DNA from: Flavonifractor porci
GTDB lineage: Bacteria > Bacillota > Clostridia > Oscillospirales > Oscillospiraceae
NCBI RefSeq assembly: GCF_037572415.1
Contig: NZ_JBBHLB010000006.1
Span: 62,001 to 126,000 of the forward strand
DNA length: 64,000 nt
Direction: 5' to 3'
In this document: positions 50,743 through 58,936 of the stretch, piece after piece
How positions within the stretch are numbered: position 1 is the stretch's first letter
How the letters are laid out: every line of letters starts with the position of its first letter
Translations under genes and position numbers: made by a program
The notes under the pieces: model-generated
Databases searched by the model: none
What the model was told of the DNA's origin: nothing
What the model saw: only the letters and a program-made list of their open reading frames with translations

Positions 50743-51510
50743 TTATGCGATTCCAAAAAAGCGCTTTCCGTTCTCCAGTGTGATGCGGAGGACCTCCTCG
50801 GTGGTCAGCCCCTTCAGCTGGGCCACCGTCTGGGCCATCAGGGGGATGAGAGAGGAATCACACCGGCGGCCCCGGTAGGGCTCGGGGGCCATGTAGGGGG
50901 CGTCGGTCTCCAGCATGATCCGGTCCATGGGCAGCCAGCTTATCACCTCAGGGGCCCGGCGGGCGTTCTTGAAGGTGATATTGCCGGTGAAGGAGAGCAT
51001 CCACCCCTTGTCCACCAGCACCTTGGCGTCCTCCATGCTGCCGGCGTAGCAGTGGAACACACCCCGGGCATTGGGATGGGCACGGACCATATCCACACAG
51101 TCCTTGTGGGCGTCCCGGTCGTGGACGATGGCGGGCAGGTCCAGCTCCTCCGCCAGGGAGAGCTGGGCATCGAAAAAGTCCCGGGAGTTGGCCCGGTCCT
51201 CTGGGGTCTTGACCCAGTAGTAGTCCAGGCCGATCTCACCAACCGCCACACATTTTTTGTGGGCGCACAGGGCACGGATCTCATCCAGCTGGTCCATGGT
51301 CACGCCCTCCAGGTTCTCCGGATGGAACCCGGCGGCAAAGTAGAGGTAGTCCCAGCGCTCGGCCAGGGCCATGGACTGCCGGGAGGACTCCAGGTCACAG
51401 CCGGGGCACACCACCAGGTCCACCCCCTTGTCCGGCAGCTGGGCCAGCAGGGTGTCCCGGTCGGCGTCAAAGGCGTCGTCGTAGTAGTGGGCGTGGGTAT
51501 CGAAGATCAT
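50743..51510 (-). CDS. tatD: TatD-family metal-dependent hydrolase
   Basis: 255 residues from the ATG at 51510 (CAGGAGGCC upstream). Metal ligands: FDTHAHYYD, GEIGLDYYW, IVHDRDAH, FHCYAGS and LETDAPYMAP. The family has 3'-5' nuclease or D-aminoacyl hydrolase activity. It is followed 41 bp later by the linked radical SAM gene, with which it is probably co-expressed. Confidence 0.93.
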   Translation of the reverse strand: MIFDTHAHYYDDAFDADRDTLLAQLPDKGVDLVVCPGCDLESSRQSMALAERWDYLYFAAGFHPENLEGVTMDQLDEIRALCAHKKCVAVGEIGLDYYWVKTPEDRANSRDFFDAQLSLAEELDLPAIVHDRDAHKDCVDMVRAHPNARGVFHCYAGSMEDAKVLVDKGWMLSFTGNITFKNARRAPEVISWLPMDRIMLETDAPYMAPEPYRGRRCDSSLIPLMAQTVAQLKGLTTEEVLRITLENGKRFFGIA

Positions 51511-51629
51511 AAGGGCCTCCTGTGGGTTCGGTTTTGCTCTATCCATATTATCATACTCCCTTTTCCCATGGTTGACAAGGGGATCAGCCTGTGGTATACT
51601 GCCACAGAAATACGGGGATGAGGTCCGCC

Positions 51630-51818
51630 CGGGGCATTTGCCCGAACCGCCGTTTGGCTGATGACTTCTGCAATTTATTGCAGGGGGCATTGGCTTTTTT
51701 GTTGTGCAAAAACGCAACAAAAAAGAGAAATGTGCCATTTCCTCGCCCCGTTAAGGCCTCCGGAAATGATGCACAATCCTTCCTGTGCGGCAATGCCGCG
51801 CAGGAAGGGCGACGCCCT
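51630..51818. other. hairpin-rich leader upstream of the antiporter gene
   Basis: CGGGGCATTTGCCCG (51630-51644), CTGCAATTTATTGCAG (51668-51683), CTTTTTTGTTG with CAACAAAAAAG (51694-51725), and CCTTCCTGTGCGGC with GCCGCGCAGGAAGG (51778-51808). The last lies close to the antiporter start. No coding region is seen between 51511 and 51839. Confidence 0.6.
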
Positions 51819-51839
51819 CTGGGAAGGATGATGTGTGTT

Positions 51840-53021
51840 ATGTTGACAAGTTTAGGTTTCGTGCTGCTGCTGGGCCTGGTGCTGGGCACGCTGGCCGTCA
51901 GGCTGCGGCTGCCCTCCCTGGTGGGGATGCTGCTGGCGGGCATTCTGCTGGGGCCCTATGTCCTCAATCTGCTTTCCCCATCCTTACTTGGCATCTCCCC
52001 CGATCTGCGGCAGCTGGCCCTGGTCATTATTCTCACCCGGGCGGGTCTGAGCCTGGATGTGGACGATCTGCGCCGGGCAGGACGGCCTGCCATTCTCATG
52101 TGCTTCCTGCCCGCCGCCTTTGAGGTGCTGGGCATGGTGGTGCTGGCCCCCCGGCTGCTGGGGGTAAGCACCCTGGACGCCGCCATCATGGGGGCCGTGG
52201 TGGGAGCCGTGTCCCCCGCCGTCATCGTGCCCCGGATGCTGCGCCTGATGGAGGAGGGCTACGGCACCTCCAAGGGCATCCCCCAGATGGTGCTGGCGGG
52301 AGCCTCGGTGGACGACGTGTTCGTCATCGTCCTCTTTACCTCCTTCACCGGCATGGCCCAGGGCGGCTCTTTCTCCCCCGCCGCTCTGGCCGGAGTGCCC
52401 GTGTCCATCGTGCTGGGTGCGGCCTTCGGCCTGCTCATCGGCTTTGTGCTGGCCAGGTTCTTTGCCCGGTTCCATATGCGGGACTCGGTAAAGGTGGTCA
52501 TTCTGCTGGCGCTGGCCTTCCTGCTGGTGGCCCTGGAGGACGCGGTGGAAGCCTGGGTACCCTTCTCCGGTCTGCTGGCGGTGCTGGGGGCCGGTCTGGG
52601 CCTGCGGCGCTGGCGGCTGGTGGTGGCCCAGCGGCTCACCGCCAAATTCGGCAAGCTGTGGGTGGCCGCTGAGATCATGCTCTTCGTGCTGGTGGGCGCC
52701 GAGGTGGACCTGAAGTACGCCGCCGCCGCCGGTCTGGCCGCCGTGGCCACAGTGCTGGGAGTGCTGTGCTTCCGGGCTCTGGGTGTGCTGCTGTGCATGG
52801 CGGGCAGCCGCCTCAACAAAAAGGAGCGGGTCTTTACGGTACTGGCCTATCTGCCCAAGGCCACCGTTCAGGCCGCCATCGGCGGCGTACCCCTGGCCAT
52901 GGGCCTGGGGTGCGGGCAGATCGTACTCACTGTGGCGGTCATCGCCATCCTGATCACCGCGCCTCTGGGCGCCTTCGCCATCGACTTCTCCTACAAGAAG
53001 CTGCTTTCAAAAGAAACGTAG
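51840..53021 (+). CDS. cation:proton antiporter (CPA family)
   Basis: 393 residues from the ATG at 51840 (GGGAAGGATGA upstream). About 12 membrane segments. N-terminal LRLPSLVGMLLAGILLGPYVLN and ALVIILTRAGLSLD are typical of CPA1/CPA2 antiporters; GASVDDVFVIVLF carries the acidic pair expected for ion exchange. The transported ion (Na+ or K+) is not determinable. Its stop codon is the TAG of a dispersed GTAGGGGCG palindrome that begins inside the last codons. Confidence 0.88.
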   Translation: MLTSLGFVLLLGLVLGTLAVRLRLPSLVGMLLAGILLGPYVLNLLSPSLLGISPDLRQLALVIILTRAGLSLDVDDLRRAGRPAILMCFLPAAFEVLGMVVLAPRLLGVSTLDAAIMGAVVGAVSPAVIVPRMLRLMEEGYGTSKGIPQMVLAGASVDDVFVIVLFTSFTGMAQGGSFSPAALAGVPVSIVLGAAFGLLIGFVLARFFARFHMRDSVKVVILLALAFLLVALEDAVEAWVPFSGLLAVLGAGLGLRRWRLVVAQRLTAKFGKLWVAAEIMLFVLVGAEVDLKYAAAAGLAAVATVLGVLCFRALGVLLCMAGSRLNKKERVFTVLAYLPKATVQAAIGGVPLAMGLGCGQIVLTVAVIAILITAPLGAFAIDFSYKKLLSKET

Positions 53022-53044
53022 GGGCGACCTTTATGGTCGCCCGC
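53018..53044. repeat. GTAGGGGCG-type dispersed palindrome overlapping a stop codon
   Basis: GTAGGGGCGACC-TTTAT-GGTCGCCCGC. Its TAG (53019-53021) ends the antiporter reading frame. Confidence 0.75.
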
Positions 53045-53076
53045 AAAAAACGCCTGCCGATTGGCAGGCGTTTTTT
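53045..53076. terminator. bidirectional terminator
   Basis: AAAAAACGCCTGCC-GATT-GGCAGGCGTTTTTT between the antiporter gene and ynzC. Confidence 0.9.
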
Positions 53077-53285
53077 CAGGGCTTCTTTCCCAGCTTGTGC
53101 TTGGTGCCGTCGGGCTCCACGATATAGGTGTTCTCCAGCTGGGCCACCAGACTCTCCCGGTAGGCGGCCACATACTCCTGCCGCAGCAGGTCCCGCTCCA
53201 CCATCTCCTCGGGGGTCAGGCCCTCTTCGCTCTTGGCCTTCTTGGCCAGCTCGTTGATACGGGCAATCTTTTTCTCGTCGATCAT
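53076..53285 (-). CDS. ynzC: DUF896 / YnzC-family small protein
   Basis: 69 residues: IARINELAKKAKSEEGLTPE, then RDLLRQEYVAAYR, the helical hairpin of DUF896, a small firmicute family linked to the SOS response in Bacillus. The ATG overlaps the ylmH stop (ATGA), so it is translationally coupled. Confidence 0.88.
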   Translation of the reverse strand: MIDEKKIARINELAKKAKSEEGLTPEEMVERDLLRQEYVAAYRESLVAQLENTYIVEPDGTKHKLGKKP

Positions 53286-54073
53286 AGATATCGCTCCAAT
53301 AAAATCATGATTCGCCCTTTTTTGGACGGGCCGCCCACCTCTTTCAGGACACATTTCCCCAGCCCCCGGCAGCTCATCACGTCCCCCGCCTCCACGGGGC
53401 GGTCTGGCTTGAGGCACTCCCGATGGTTGAGCTGGAATTTTCCCGATGCAATGAGATCCGCCGCCTTGCCCCGGGACAGGGAAAACCCGGCGGCGGCCAC
53501 CGCGTCCAGCCGCAGGGAGCTGACGGTGTCCCGAATAGGCTTCACCTTCACCTCCGGGGGCTTCAGATCGGCCAGGTCCATGGGGGCTGTCTTGAGGCGC
53601 ACCCGTCCAGCCTGGTGCAGGTTCATGGCCAGAAAGTCGGCCACGTCCTCCAGGGCCAGGATGTGGCACTCCCCGTCCCCCACCAGCAGGTCCCCGATCT
53701 TCTCCCGGTCCAGACCAAGGCCCAGGATGGAGCCCAGAAAGTCCCGGTGGCTCAGGGTGCCACCCGACCAGGTGCATCGGACGGCCTTGATGGGGCAGTC
53801 GCTCGACCGCCACACGTCCTCCTCCTGCCAGTCGGGGAGGAAGGCGCACACCGTCCGCTCCGCCCCCTCAAACCCGCCGTAGAACAGGTGCCGGGGATGG
53901 CCGCAGGCATGGAGCAGGTTTTCCACACTCACCCGCTCCTGTGGGGATAAAAAGCCGGTGTGGCCGGGCACCGACCGGGTACGGGCCAGCTCCAGCTTGT
54001 CCATGGCCCGGGCCAGCAGCAGCCGCTCCTCCCCGTCCCGGGCCAGCTTGTTCAGCAGTTCGGTCTTGGTCAT
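53282..54073 (-). CDS. ylmH: YlmH-family RNA-binding protein (S4 domain)
   Basis: 263 residues; AGGAGGAAGG before the ATG. YlmH-type N-terminal domain (FLSPQERVSVENLL, FYGGFEGAERTVCAFLP, then FLGSILGLGLDREKIGDLL) and a C-terminal S4 domain (LRLDAVAAAGFSLSRGKAADLI). YlmH is known to act in ribosome quality control and is often near division genes. Here it is paired only with ynzC. Confidence 0.92.
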   Translation of the reverse strand: MTKTELLNKLARDGEERLLLARAMDKLELARTRSVPGHTGFLSPQERVSVENLLHACGHPRHLFYGGFEGAERTVCAFLPDWQEEDVWRSSDCPIKAVRCTWSGGTLSHRDFLGSILGLGLDREKIGDLLVGDGECHILALEDVADFLAMNLHQAGRVRLKTAPMDLADLKPPEVKVKPIRDTVSSLRLDAVAAAGFSLSRGKAADLIASGKFQLNHRECLKPDRPVEAGDVMSCRGLGKCVLKEVGGPSKKGRIMILLERYL

Positions 54074-54188
54074 ATCCTTCCTCCTGTTGTTCTCTACAGG
54101 ATAACACAGTTTTTCTCCCCTGGCAACTGCCGCCGCCTTGACAGAAATGCTATACTGTTAATAATCGTTGCAAAAAGGGGGTGGGCGG

Positions 54189-54830
54189 ATGCCCATATTT
54201 ATTCTTCATCCGGAGCGGCTGGACCTGACCGGCCCCGACGGAACGGTGTTCCACGGGGCGGATCAGGACTGGTTTCCCGATCTCTGGCAGCAGCGGGCGG
54301 GGTGCGGCCCCAACACCGCAGCCCTCATCTTCCACTATCTTGCCCAGCAGCGGCCCGAGTTTTCCCCATTGCGGGCCAAAATGGGGAAAGACCGGGCGGG
54401 CTTTCTGGAGCATATGTGCCGGGTGTGGGCGTACATCACCCCCCGGAGCCACGGCCTCAACCGGCCGGAGTACATGGTGGAGGGCATGACGGACTACGGC
54501 GCTGCCGTGGGGGTACCTCTGGCCCCCTCCCTCTTTGCCTTCCCCACCCCCCGCACCAAGCGCCCCCCCTGGGAACAGCTGCGCGCCTTTGTGACCGCCA
54601 GTCTGGAGGCCGACTGTCCTGTGGCCTTTCTCAACCTGGACAACGGCAAGGTCAAGCAGCTCCACCGCTGGCACTGGGTGACCCTCATCGGTCTGGACGG
54701 CGACACCGCCTCCATTGTGGACAACGGCGAGGCCTTCACCATGGACCTGCACCTGTGGTATAACACCACCAAGACCCGGGGCGGCTTCGTGTCCGCCCTG
54801 GGCGCCGGAGAGGAGTTTGCCTCATGCTGA
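54189..54830 (+). CDS. C39/papain-like cysteine peptidase-like protein
   Basis: 213 residues from the ATG at 54189 (AAGGGGGTG upstream). No close family was recognised, but it has the pattern of C39-like peptidases: QQRAGCGPNTAA with Cys39, WHWVTLIGLDGD with His162, and IVDNGE with Asp178 or Asn179. No signal peptide, so probably cytosolic. The last 7 nt overlap the start of a DUF1294 membrane protein gene. Substrate unknown; a non-peptidase transglutaminase-like role is possible. Confidence 0.6.
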   Translation: MPIFILHPERLDLTGPDGTVFHGADQDWFPDLWQQRAGCGPNTAALIFHYLAQQRPEFSPLRAKMGKDRAGFLEHMCRVWAYITPRSHGLNRPEYMVEGMTDYGAAVGVPLAPSLFAFPTPRTKRPPWEQLRAFVTASLEADCPVAFLNLDNGKVKQLHRWHWVTLIGLDGDTASIVDNGEAFTMDLHLWYNTTKTRGGFVSALGAGEEFASC

Positions 54831-55102
54831 AGTGGATCGCGCTGTGGGTGCTCTTCTGGAGCATCCTGGACTTTGTCCTCATGGGTGTGGATAAGCGGAA
54901 GGCCAAAAAGCACCGCTGGCGGGTACCGGAAAAGACCTTTTTCCTCATCGCCCTGGTGGGGGGCTCCCCCGGGGCGGTTCTGGGTATGTATACCTTTCGC
55001 CACAAGACCCGCCACTGGTACTTCAAGTGGGGCCTGCCCGCCATCCTGGTGGCCCAGGTCGCTCTGGGCGGGTGGGTGTACTGGTACTTCTTTTGCTCTT
55101 GA
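54824..55102 (+). CDS. DUF1294 membrane protein
   Basis: 92 residues with three hydrophobic segments. DKRKAKKHRWRVPEKTFFLI, then LVGGSPGAVLGM and FRHKTRHWYFK, are the DUF1294 hallmarks. The start overlaps the preceding gene, so it is translationally coupled. Function unknown. Confidence 0.88.
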   Translation: MLKWIALWVLFWSILDFVLMGVDKRKAKKHRWRVPEKTFFLIALVGGSPGAVLGMYTFRHKTRHWYFKWGLPAILVAQVALGGWVYWYFFCS

Positions 55103-55135
55103 AAATGCGGAAGCGATCAGCTTCCGCATTTTTTT
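55102..55135 (+). terminator. intrinsic terminator
   Basis: AAATGCGGAAGC pairs with GCTTCCGCATTT, followed by TTTT. Confidence 0.88.
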
Positions 55136-55216
55136 GCCCAAATGAAGAATCCGGCGTTTCCCAATCGTATTGTGGGTGAAAGCGCTTTTCAATCCCACGG
55201 AAAGGACGTGACAGCC

Positions 55217-55705
55217 ATGCCACCCATACCGGACCGGGCGGAGGCCCAGCGGCTGGTGGATACCTATTCCGACCTGATCCTCCGGCTGAGCTACACCTAT
55301 CTGGGCAGCACCGCCGACGCCCAGGACATCTGCCAGACCGTCTTTCTCAAACTGCTCCAGGCCCCTTGGGCCTTTGACAGCACGGAGCATGAGCGGGCCT
55401 GGATCATCCGCACCGCCGTCAACCTGTGCAAGGACCACCTGAAAAGCCGGTGGCGGCGCACTACGGTAGCCCTGGACGCTGCGGAGCACATACCCGCCCC
55501 CCAACCGGAGGAAGGCACCCTGCTGGCGGCTCTGGACCTGCTGCCCCCCAAATACCGCACGGTCATCTACCTCTATTACTACGAGGGCTACTCCGCCAGG
55601 GAGATCGCCGCCCTGTTGGGGGAAAAGCCGGCCACCATTTTCACCCGGCTGGACCGGGGGCGGCAGAAGCTGCGGACCTATCTGGAACAGGAGGAACTGA
55701 CATGA
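55217..55705 (+). CDS. ECF-type RNA polymerase sigma factor
   Basis: 162 residues from the ATG at 55217 (GGAAAGGACG upstream). Region 2 (LRLSYTYLGSTADAQDICQTVFLKL) and region 4 (LPPKYRTVIYLYYYEGYSAR, then EIAALLGEKPATIFTRLDRG) are clear. Its stop overlaps the start of a DUF4179 protein (ATGA), the usual sigma / anti-sigma arrangement. The inducing signal is unknown. Confidence 0.9.
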   Translation: MPPIPDRAEAQRLVDTYSDLILRLSYTYLGSTADAQDICQTVFLKLLQAPWAFDSTEHERAWIIRTAVNLCKDHLKSRWRRTTVALDAAEHIPAPQPEEGTLLAALDLLPPKYRTVIYLYYYEGYSAREIAALLGEKPATIFTRLDRGRQKLRTYLEQEELT

Positions 55706-56772
55706 AGCAGTATAAAGATACCATGGACGAGCTCCGTTTCACCCCGGAGCAGAAAGCCCATATGGTGGACCGGCTGATGGAGTCCGCCGCCTCTACACGC
55801 CGTCCCCACAGCTTCCGCCGGGTGGCGGTAGTGGGGGTGGCCGCCGCCCTGGTCCTCAGCGTGGGGGTAGCGGGGGCCACCGGCGCACTGGGGGAGGTGG
55901 GGGCGCGCTTCTCCGCCCTCTTCGGGCCCGCTACCCAGACCGAGGTCATTGACCAGATCGGCTACCCCATCGGCGCTTCGGCCACCAACCACGGCATCAC
56001 CATCACCGCCGACGCCATTGTAGGGGACACCTACTCCTACGCCATTGTCTACTCTATCTCCCGGGAGGACGGGCAGCCCCTGGTGAGCCAGGAGACACTG
56101 GCCGGCAGCGAGGCATATGAGGGCCGCCTGCCCCTCTCCTTTGAGGACTACGACCTGCGGCCCACCGGCCCCCTGGCCTTCCTGTCCTCCGGAGGCGGCG
56201 GTGGCTTCTCCCACTTCTATGACGCCGACCCCGCCGACAACGCCATCCAGTTTGTGACCTTCTGGACCTCCGACACCCCCATCCGCTCGGGCAAGATGAG
56301 CACCACCTTCCGGGGCCTCTATGACACCACCGAGAGCTATGCCAACAAGACCCTGCTGGCGGAGGGCCCCTGGACCCTGGACTTTACCATGGACTTTGAG
56401 GACTCCTCCATCGCCCTCCCCGCCGGGCAGGCGATCCAGGTGGGAGGCATGAACGCCACCCTGGACCGCATTACCCTCTCCCCCCTGTCCATCATGGTGG
56501 AGTACACCGTCCATCAGGAGGTGCCGGAGGCGGAGCGGAAAAACGGCCAGGTGGACAAAGCCACCGACCCCTACGCCTCCTTCCGGGACCTGCCTGTGAT
56601 CCTCACCTACACCGACGGCTCCACCCTGGAGATCAAGAGCGCCAATACCAGTGCCAGCTCGGGCGGCGGCCGGACCAAATGCACCAAGGGCCTGATCTTT
56701 GACACCATCCGTCCCCTGGATGAGGTGACCTCGGTCACTGTGGGGGATGTGGTCATTCCAGTCTCCCAGTAA
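55702..56772 (+). CDS. DUF4179-like membrane protein, probable anti-sigma factor
   Basis: 356 residues. A short cytoplasmic N-terminus (FTPEQKAHMVDRLMESAAS), one membrane helix at about 42-62 (VAVVGVAAALVLSVGVAGAT), and a large extracellular beta-rich domain as in DUF4179 proteins. Encoded in overlap with an ECF sigma factor, so it probably holds that sigma factor at the membrane until a signal arrives. It ends at a strong terminator. Confidence 0.82.
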   Translation: MKQYKDTMDELRFTPEQKAHMVDRLMESAASTRRPHSFRRVAVVGVAAALVLSVGVAGATGALGEVGARFSALFGPATQTEVIDQIGYPIGASATNHGITITADAIVGDTYSYAIVYSISREDGQPLVSQETLAGSEAYEGRLPLSFEDYDLRPTGPLAFLSSGGGGGFSHFYDADPADNAIQFVTFWTSDTPIRSGKMSTTFRGLYDTTESYANKTLLAEGPWTLDFTMDFEDSSIALPAGQAIQVGGMNATLDRITLSPLSIMVEYTVHQEVPEAERKNGQVDKATDPYASFRDLPVILTYTDGSTLEIKSANTSASSGGGRTKCTKGLIFDTIRPLDEVTSVTVGDVVIPVSQ

Positions 56773-56778
56773 AACAAA

Positions 56779-56808
56779 AGCAGGGCCCGCCATATGGCGG
56801 GCCCTGCT
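56779..56808. terminator. bidirectional terminator
   Basis: AGCAGGGCCCGCC-ATAT-GGCGGGCCCTGCT, then TCTTT; on the minus strand TTTTGTTTT follows, suiting obgE. Confidence 0.85.
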
Positions 56809-56811
56809 TCT

Positions 56812-58092
56812 TTATCGCTGGTACTCGAACTCCAGGTTGTACAGGGACACGATATCCCCATCCTTGATGCCCATCTCCTCCAGCCGGTCGAAGAGGCCGG
56901 ACTGGCGGAGCATCTTGTCAAACCAGTTGCGGGACTCGTAGTCGCCGAAGTTGACGTTGGCCATGAGCCGCTGGAGCCAGGGACCCTCCACGATCCAGGT
57001 ATCGTCCTCGTGGATGATGTTGAGGGGCTCGGAGGTATCCACCTCCGGGGGCCGCTCCACATAGGTGGGCTCGTACACCATAATGGGGGGCAGGTGCTCC
57101 AGCTCCCGGGCGGCGGCAAACATCAGCTCCCGGGTGCCCAGCTGGGCGGCGGCGGAGATCTCATAGAAAGGCATACCCAGCCCCTCCACATAGGCCTTCA
57201 GAGCCTCCAGACCGGTGCGGTCGGCGGCGATGTCCACCTTGTTGCCCGCCACGATCATGGGCCGGGAGGCCAGATCGGGGCCGTACTGCTTCAGCTCCTC
57301 CTGGATGGCCTTAAAATCCTCCACCGGGTCACGGCCCTCGCAGCCGGACACGTCCACCACGTGGATGAGCAGCCGGCAGCGGTCGATGTGCCGCAAAAAG
57401 TCGTGGCCCAGACCGGCGCCGTCGGAGGCGCCCTCAATGATGCCGGGGATGTCGGCCAGCACAAAGGACACGCCCTCGTCCACATAGACCACGCCCAGGT
57501 TGGGGAAGAGGGTGGTAAAGTGGTAGTTGGCGATCTTGGGCCGGGCCTTGGACACCACGGAGAGCAGGGTGGACTTGCCCACGTTGGGGAAGCCCACAAG
57601 GCCCACGTCGGCCAGCAGCTTCAGCTCCAGGATGACCTGCCGGTCCTGACCGGGCAGGCCCGCCTTGGCGAAGCGGGGCACCTGACGGGTGGGGGTGGCA
57701 AAGTGCTTGTTGCCCCAGCCGCCGTTGCCGCCCCTGGCCAGCACGAAGCGGTCGGTCTCCGACATATCGCAGATGATCTCATTGGTCTCGGCGTCCCGGA
57801 CCACGGTGCCCCGGGGCACCTTGATGACCAGGTCCTCCCCGTCCTTGCCGGAGCAGCGCTTGCCCTGGCCGTCCATGCCGTTGCCCGCCACATACTTGCG
57901 CTTGTAGCGGAAGTCCATCAGGGTGGACATATGGGGGTTGATCTCCAGGATCACATTGCCCCCCCGGCCGCCGTCGCCGCCGTCGGGACCGCCGGCGGCC
58001 ACGTACTTCTCCCGGTGGAAGGCCACCGCGCCGTTGCCGCCATTGCCCGCCTTGACGGTGATGCGGGCGGTATCTACAAAGGGTGCTGCCAT
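56812..58092 (-). CDS. obgE: GTPase Obg
   Basis: 426 residues from the ATG at 58092 (AAGGAGGTT upstream). Gly-rich Obg domain (KAGNGGNGAVAFHREKYV, GGDGGRGG), G domain (GFPNVGKSTL, then DIPGIIEGA, NKVD), and the C-terminal OCT domain. It acts in ribosome assembly and stress control. It follows rpmA, as is usual, but a terminator and a repeat lie between. Confidence 0.96.
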   Translation of the reverse strand: MAAPFVDTARITVKAGNGGNGAVAFHREKYVAAGGPDGGDGGRGGNVILEINPHMSTLMDFRYKRKYVAGNGMDGQGKRCSGKDGEDLVIKVPRGTVVRDAETNEIICDMSETDRFVLARGGNGGWGNKHFATPTRQVPRFAKAGLPGQDRQVILELKLLADVGLVGFPNVGKSTLLSVVSKARPKIANYHFTTLFPNLGVVYVDEGVSFVLADIPGIIEGASDGAGLGHDFLRHIDRCRLLIHVVDVSGCEGRDPVEDFKAIQEELKQYGPDLASRPMIVAGNKVDIAADRTGLEALKAYVEGLGMPFYEISAAAQLGTRELMFAAARELEHLPPIMVYEPTYVERPPEVDTSEPLNIIHEDDTWIVEGPWLQRLMANVNFGDYESRNWFDKMLRQSGLFDRLEEMGIKDGDIVSLYNLEFEYQR

Positions 58093-58124
58093 AAAAACCT
58101 CCTTGCCAAGGGGTGATTTGTCTC

Positions 58125-58207
58125 GTAGGGGCGACCCTTGTGGTCGCCCGGCCGTTCCCCTCATCCGTCTGGCCTTGCGGCCAGCCACCTTCCCCCAGGG
58201 GAAGGTA
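58125..58207. repeat. GTAGGGGCG palindrome joined to a CCTCATCCG repeat
   Basis: GTAGGGGCGACC-CTTGT-GGTCGCCCGG, then CCCCTCATCCGTCTGG-CCTTGCGGCCAG and ACCTTCCCCCAGGGGAAGGT. It shares parts with the repeats at 26.7 and 29.1 kb. Confidence 0.75.
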
Positions 58208-58210
58208 ATA

Positions 58211-58246
58211 GAAAAAAGCCCCGGAACGGGAGTCCGTCCGGGGCTT
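58211..58246 (-). terminator. terminator of the rplU-prp-rpmA operon
   Basis: On the minus strand AAGCCCCGGA pairs with TCCGGGGCTT, followed by TTTTC. Confidence 0.85.
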
Positions 58247-58268
58247 AGTGTACCCATATTGCGGGCAA

Positions 58269-58553
58269 TTACTGGGCGATCTCCACAATAGAGACCTGCT
58301 TGCGGTCCTTGCCCAGGCGCTCAAACTTCACGCGGCCGCTCTTGAGGGCGAACAGGGTGTCGTCGCTGCCCTTGCCCACGTTGACGCCGGGATGGATATG
58401 GGTGCCCCGCTGGCGGACCAGGATGTTGCCGGCCAGAACGAACTGACCGTCGCCCCGCTTCACGCCCAGACGCTTGGACTCGGAATCGCGGCCGTTACGG
58501 GTGGAGCCCACGCCCTTTTTATGGGCGAAGAACTGAAGACCGATGTTCAGCAT
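58269..58553 (-). CDS. rpmA: 50S ribosomal protein L27 with cleavable N-terminal extension
   Basis: 94 residues. The N-terminus MLNIGLQFFAHKKGVGS has the extension removed after LQFF by the Prp protease in Firmicutes. The rest (STRNGRDSESKRLGVKRGDG, QRGTHIHPGVNVGKG) is canonical L27. The prp gene is directly upstream in the same operon. Confidence 0.97.
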   Translation of the reverse strand: MLNIGLQFFAHKKGVGSTRNGRDSESKRLGVKRGDGQFVLAGNILVRQRGTHIHPGVNVGKGSDDTLFALKSGRVKFERLGKDRKQVSIVEIAQ

Positions 58554-58602
58554 GGTGTCACACCTCCAAACTTGTGTGTTAAAAAGTCGCCGTACGGAGA
58601 GG

Positions 58603-58935
58603 TCAATCCTCCTCCAGTACGAGAATATTTTCGGGATACTCCTCGTGCAGGCTGGTAAAGTGGACCATGAGGGCGGTCAGAAGGGTCTGACAGGTGCTCT
58701 CGCTGGTCTGGCTCAGCCCGCCGGGGATGCGCAGGGAGATGGATGCGTCGTGCTCCTTCACCTTTACGGTGGCCCCCAGGCCCAGCACGTCATTGACGGC
58801 GCACTCGGTCAGGCGGACGGCACTGGTGACGGCGGCGCATACGATATCGCTCCCCGCTTCGGCGTAACCGCTGTGGCCCTTCACAGTGAAGCCCACGATG
58901 CGGTCCCCCTCCATGTGAAAAGAGACGGTAGTCAT
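58603..58935 (-). CDS. prp: ribosomal-processing cysteine protease Prp
   Basis: 110 residues. His21 (GHSGYAEAGSDIVCAA) and Cys33 match the Prp catalytic dyad. It cleaves the N-terminal extension of L27. It lies between rplU and rpmA with a 1-nt gap after rplU. Confidence 0.93.
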   Translation of the reverse strand: MTTVSFHMEGDRIVGFTVKGHSGYAEAGSDIVCAAVTSAVRLTECAVNDVLGLGATVKVKEHDASISLRIPGGLSQTSESTCQTLLTALMVHFTSLHEEYPENILVLEED

Positions 58936-58936
58936 C

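Noticed and set aside
51591..51839. N-terminal extension of the antiporter into the hairpin leader
   Set aside because: The extended frame reads through perfect palindromes, gives a Cys/Arg-rich non-membrane stretch, and the ATG at 51840 has its own ribosome binding site and a typical first membrane helix.
53076..53849. 257-codon minus-strand frame ending together with ynzC
   Set aside because: Only its last part is in the ynzC frame; the rest is an out-of-frame reading of ylmH. The ynzC start at 53285 overlaps the ylmH stop and has the proper family N-terminus.
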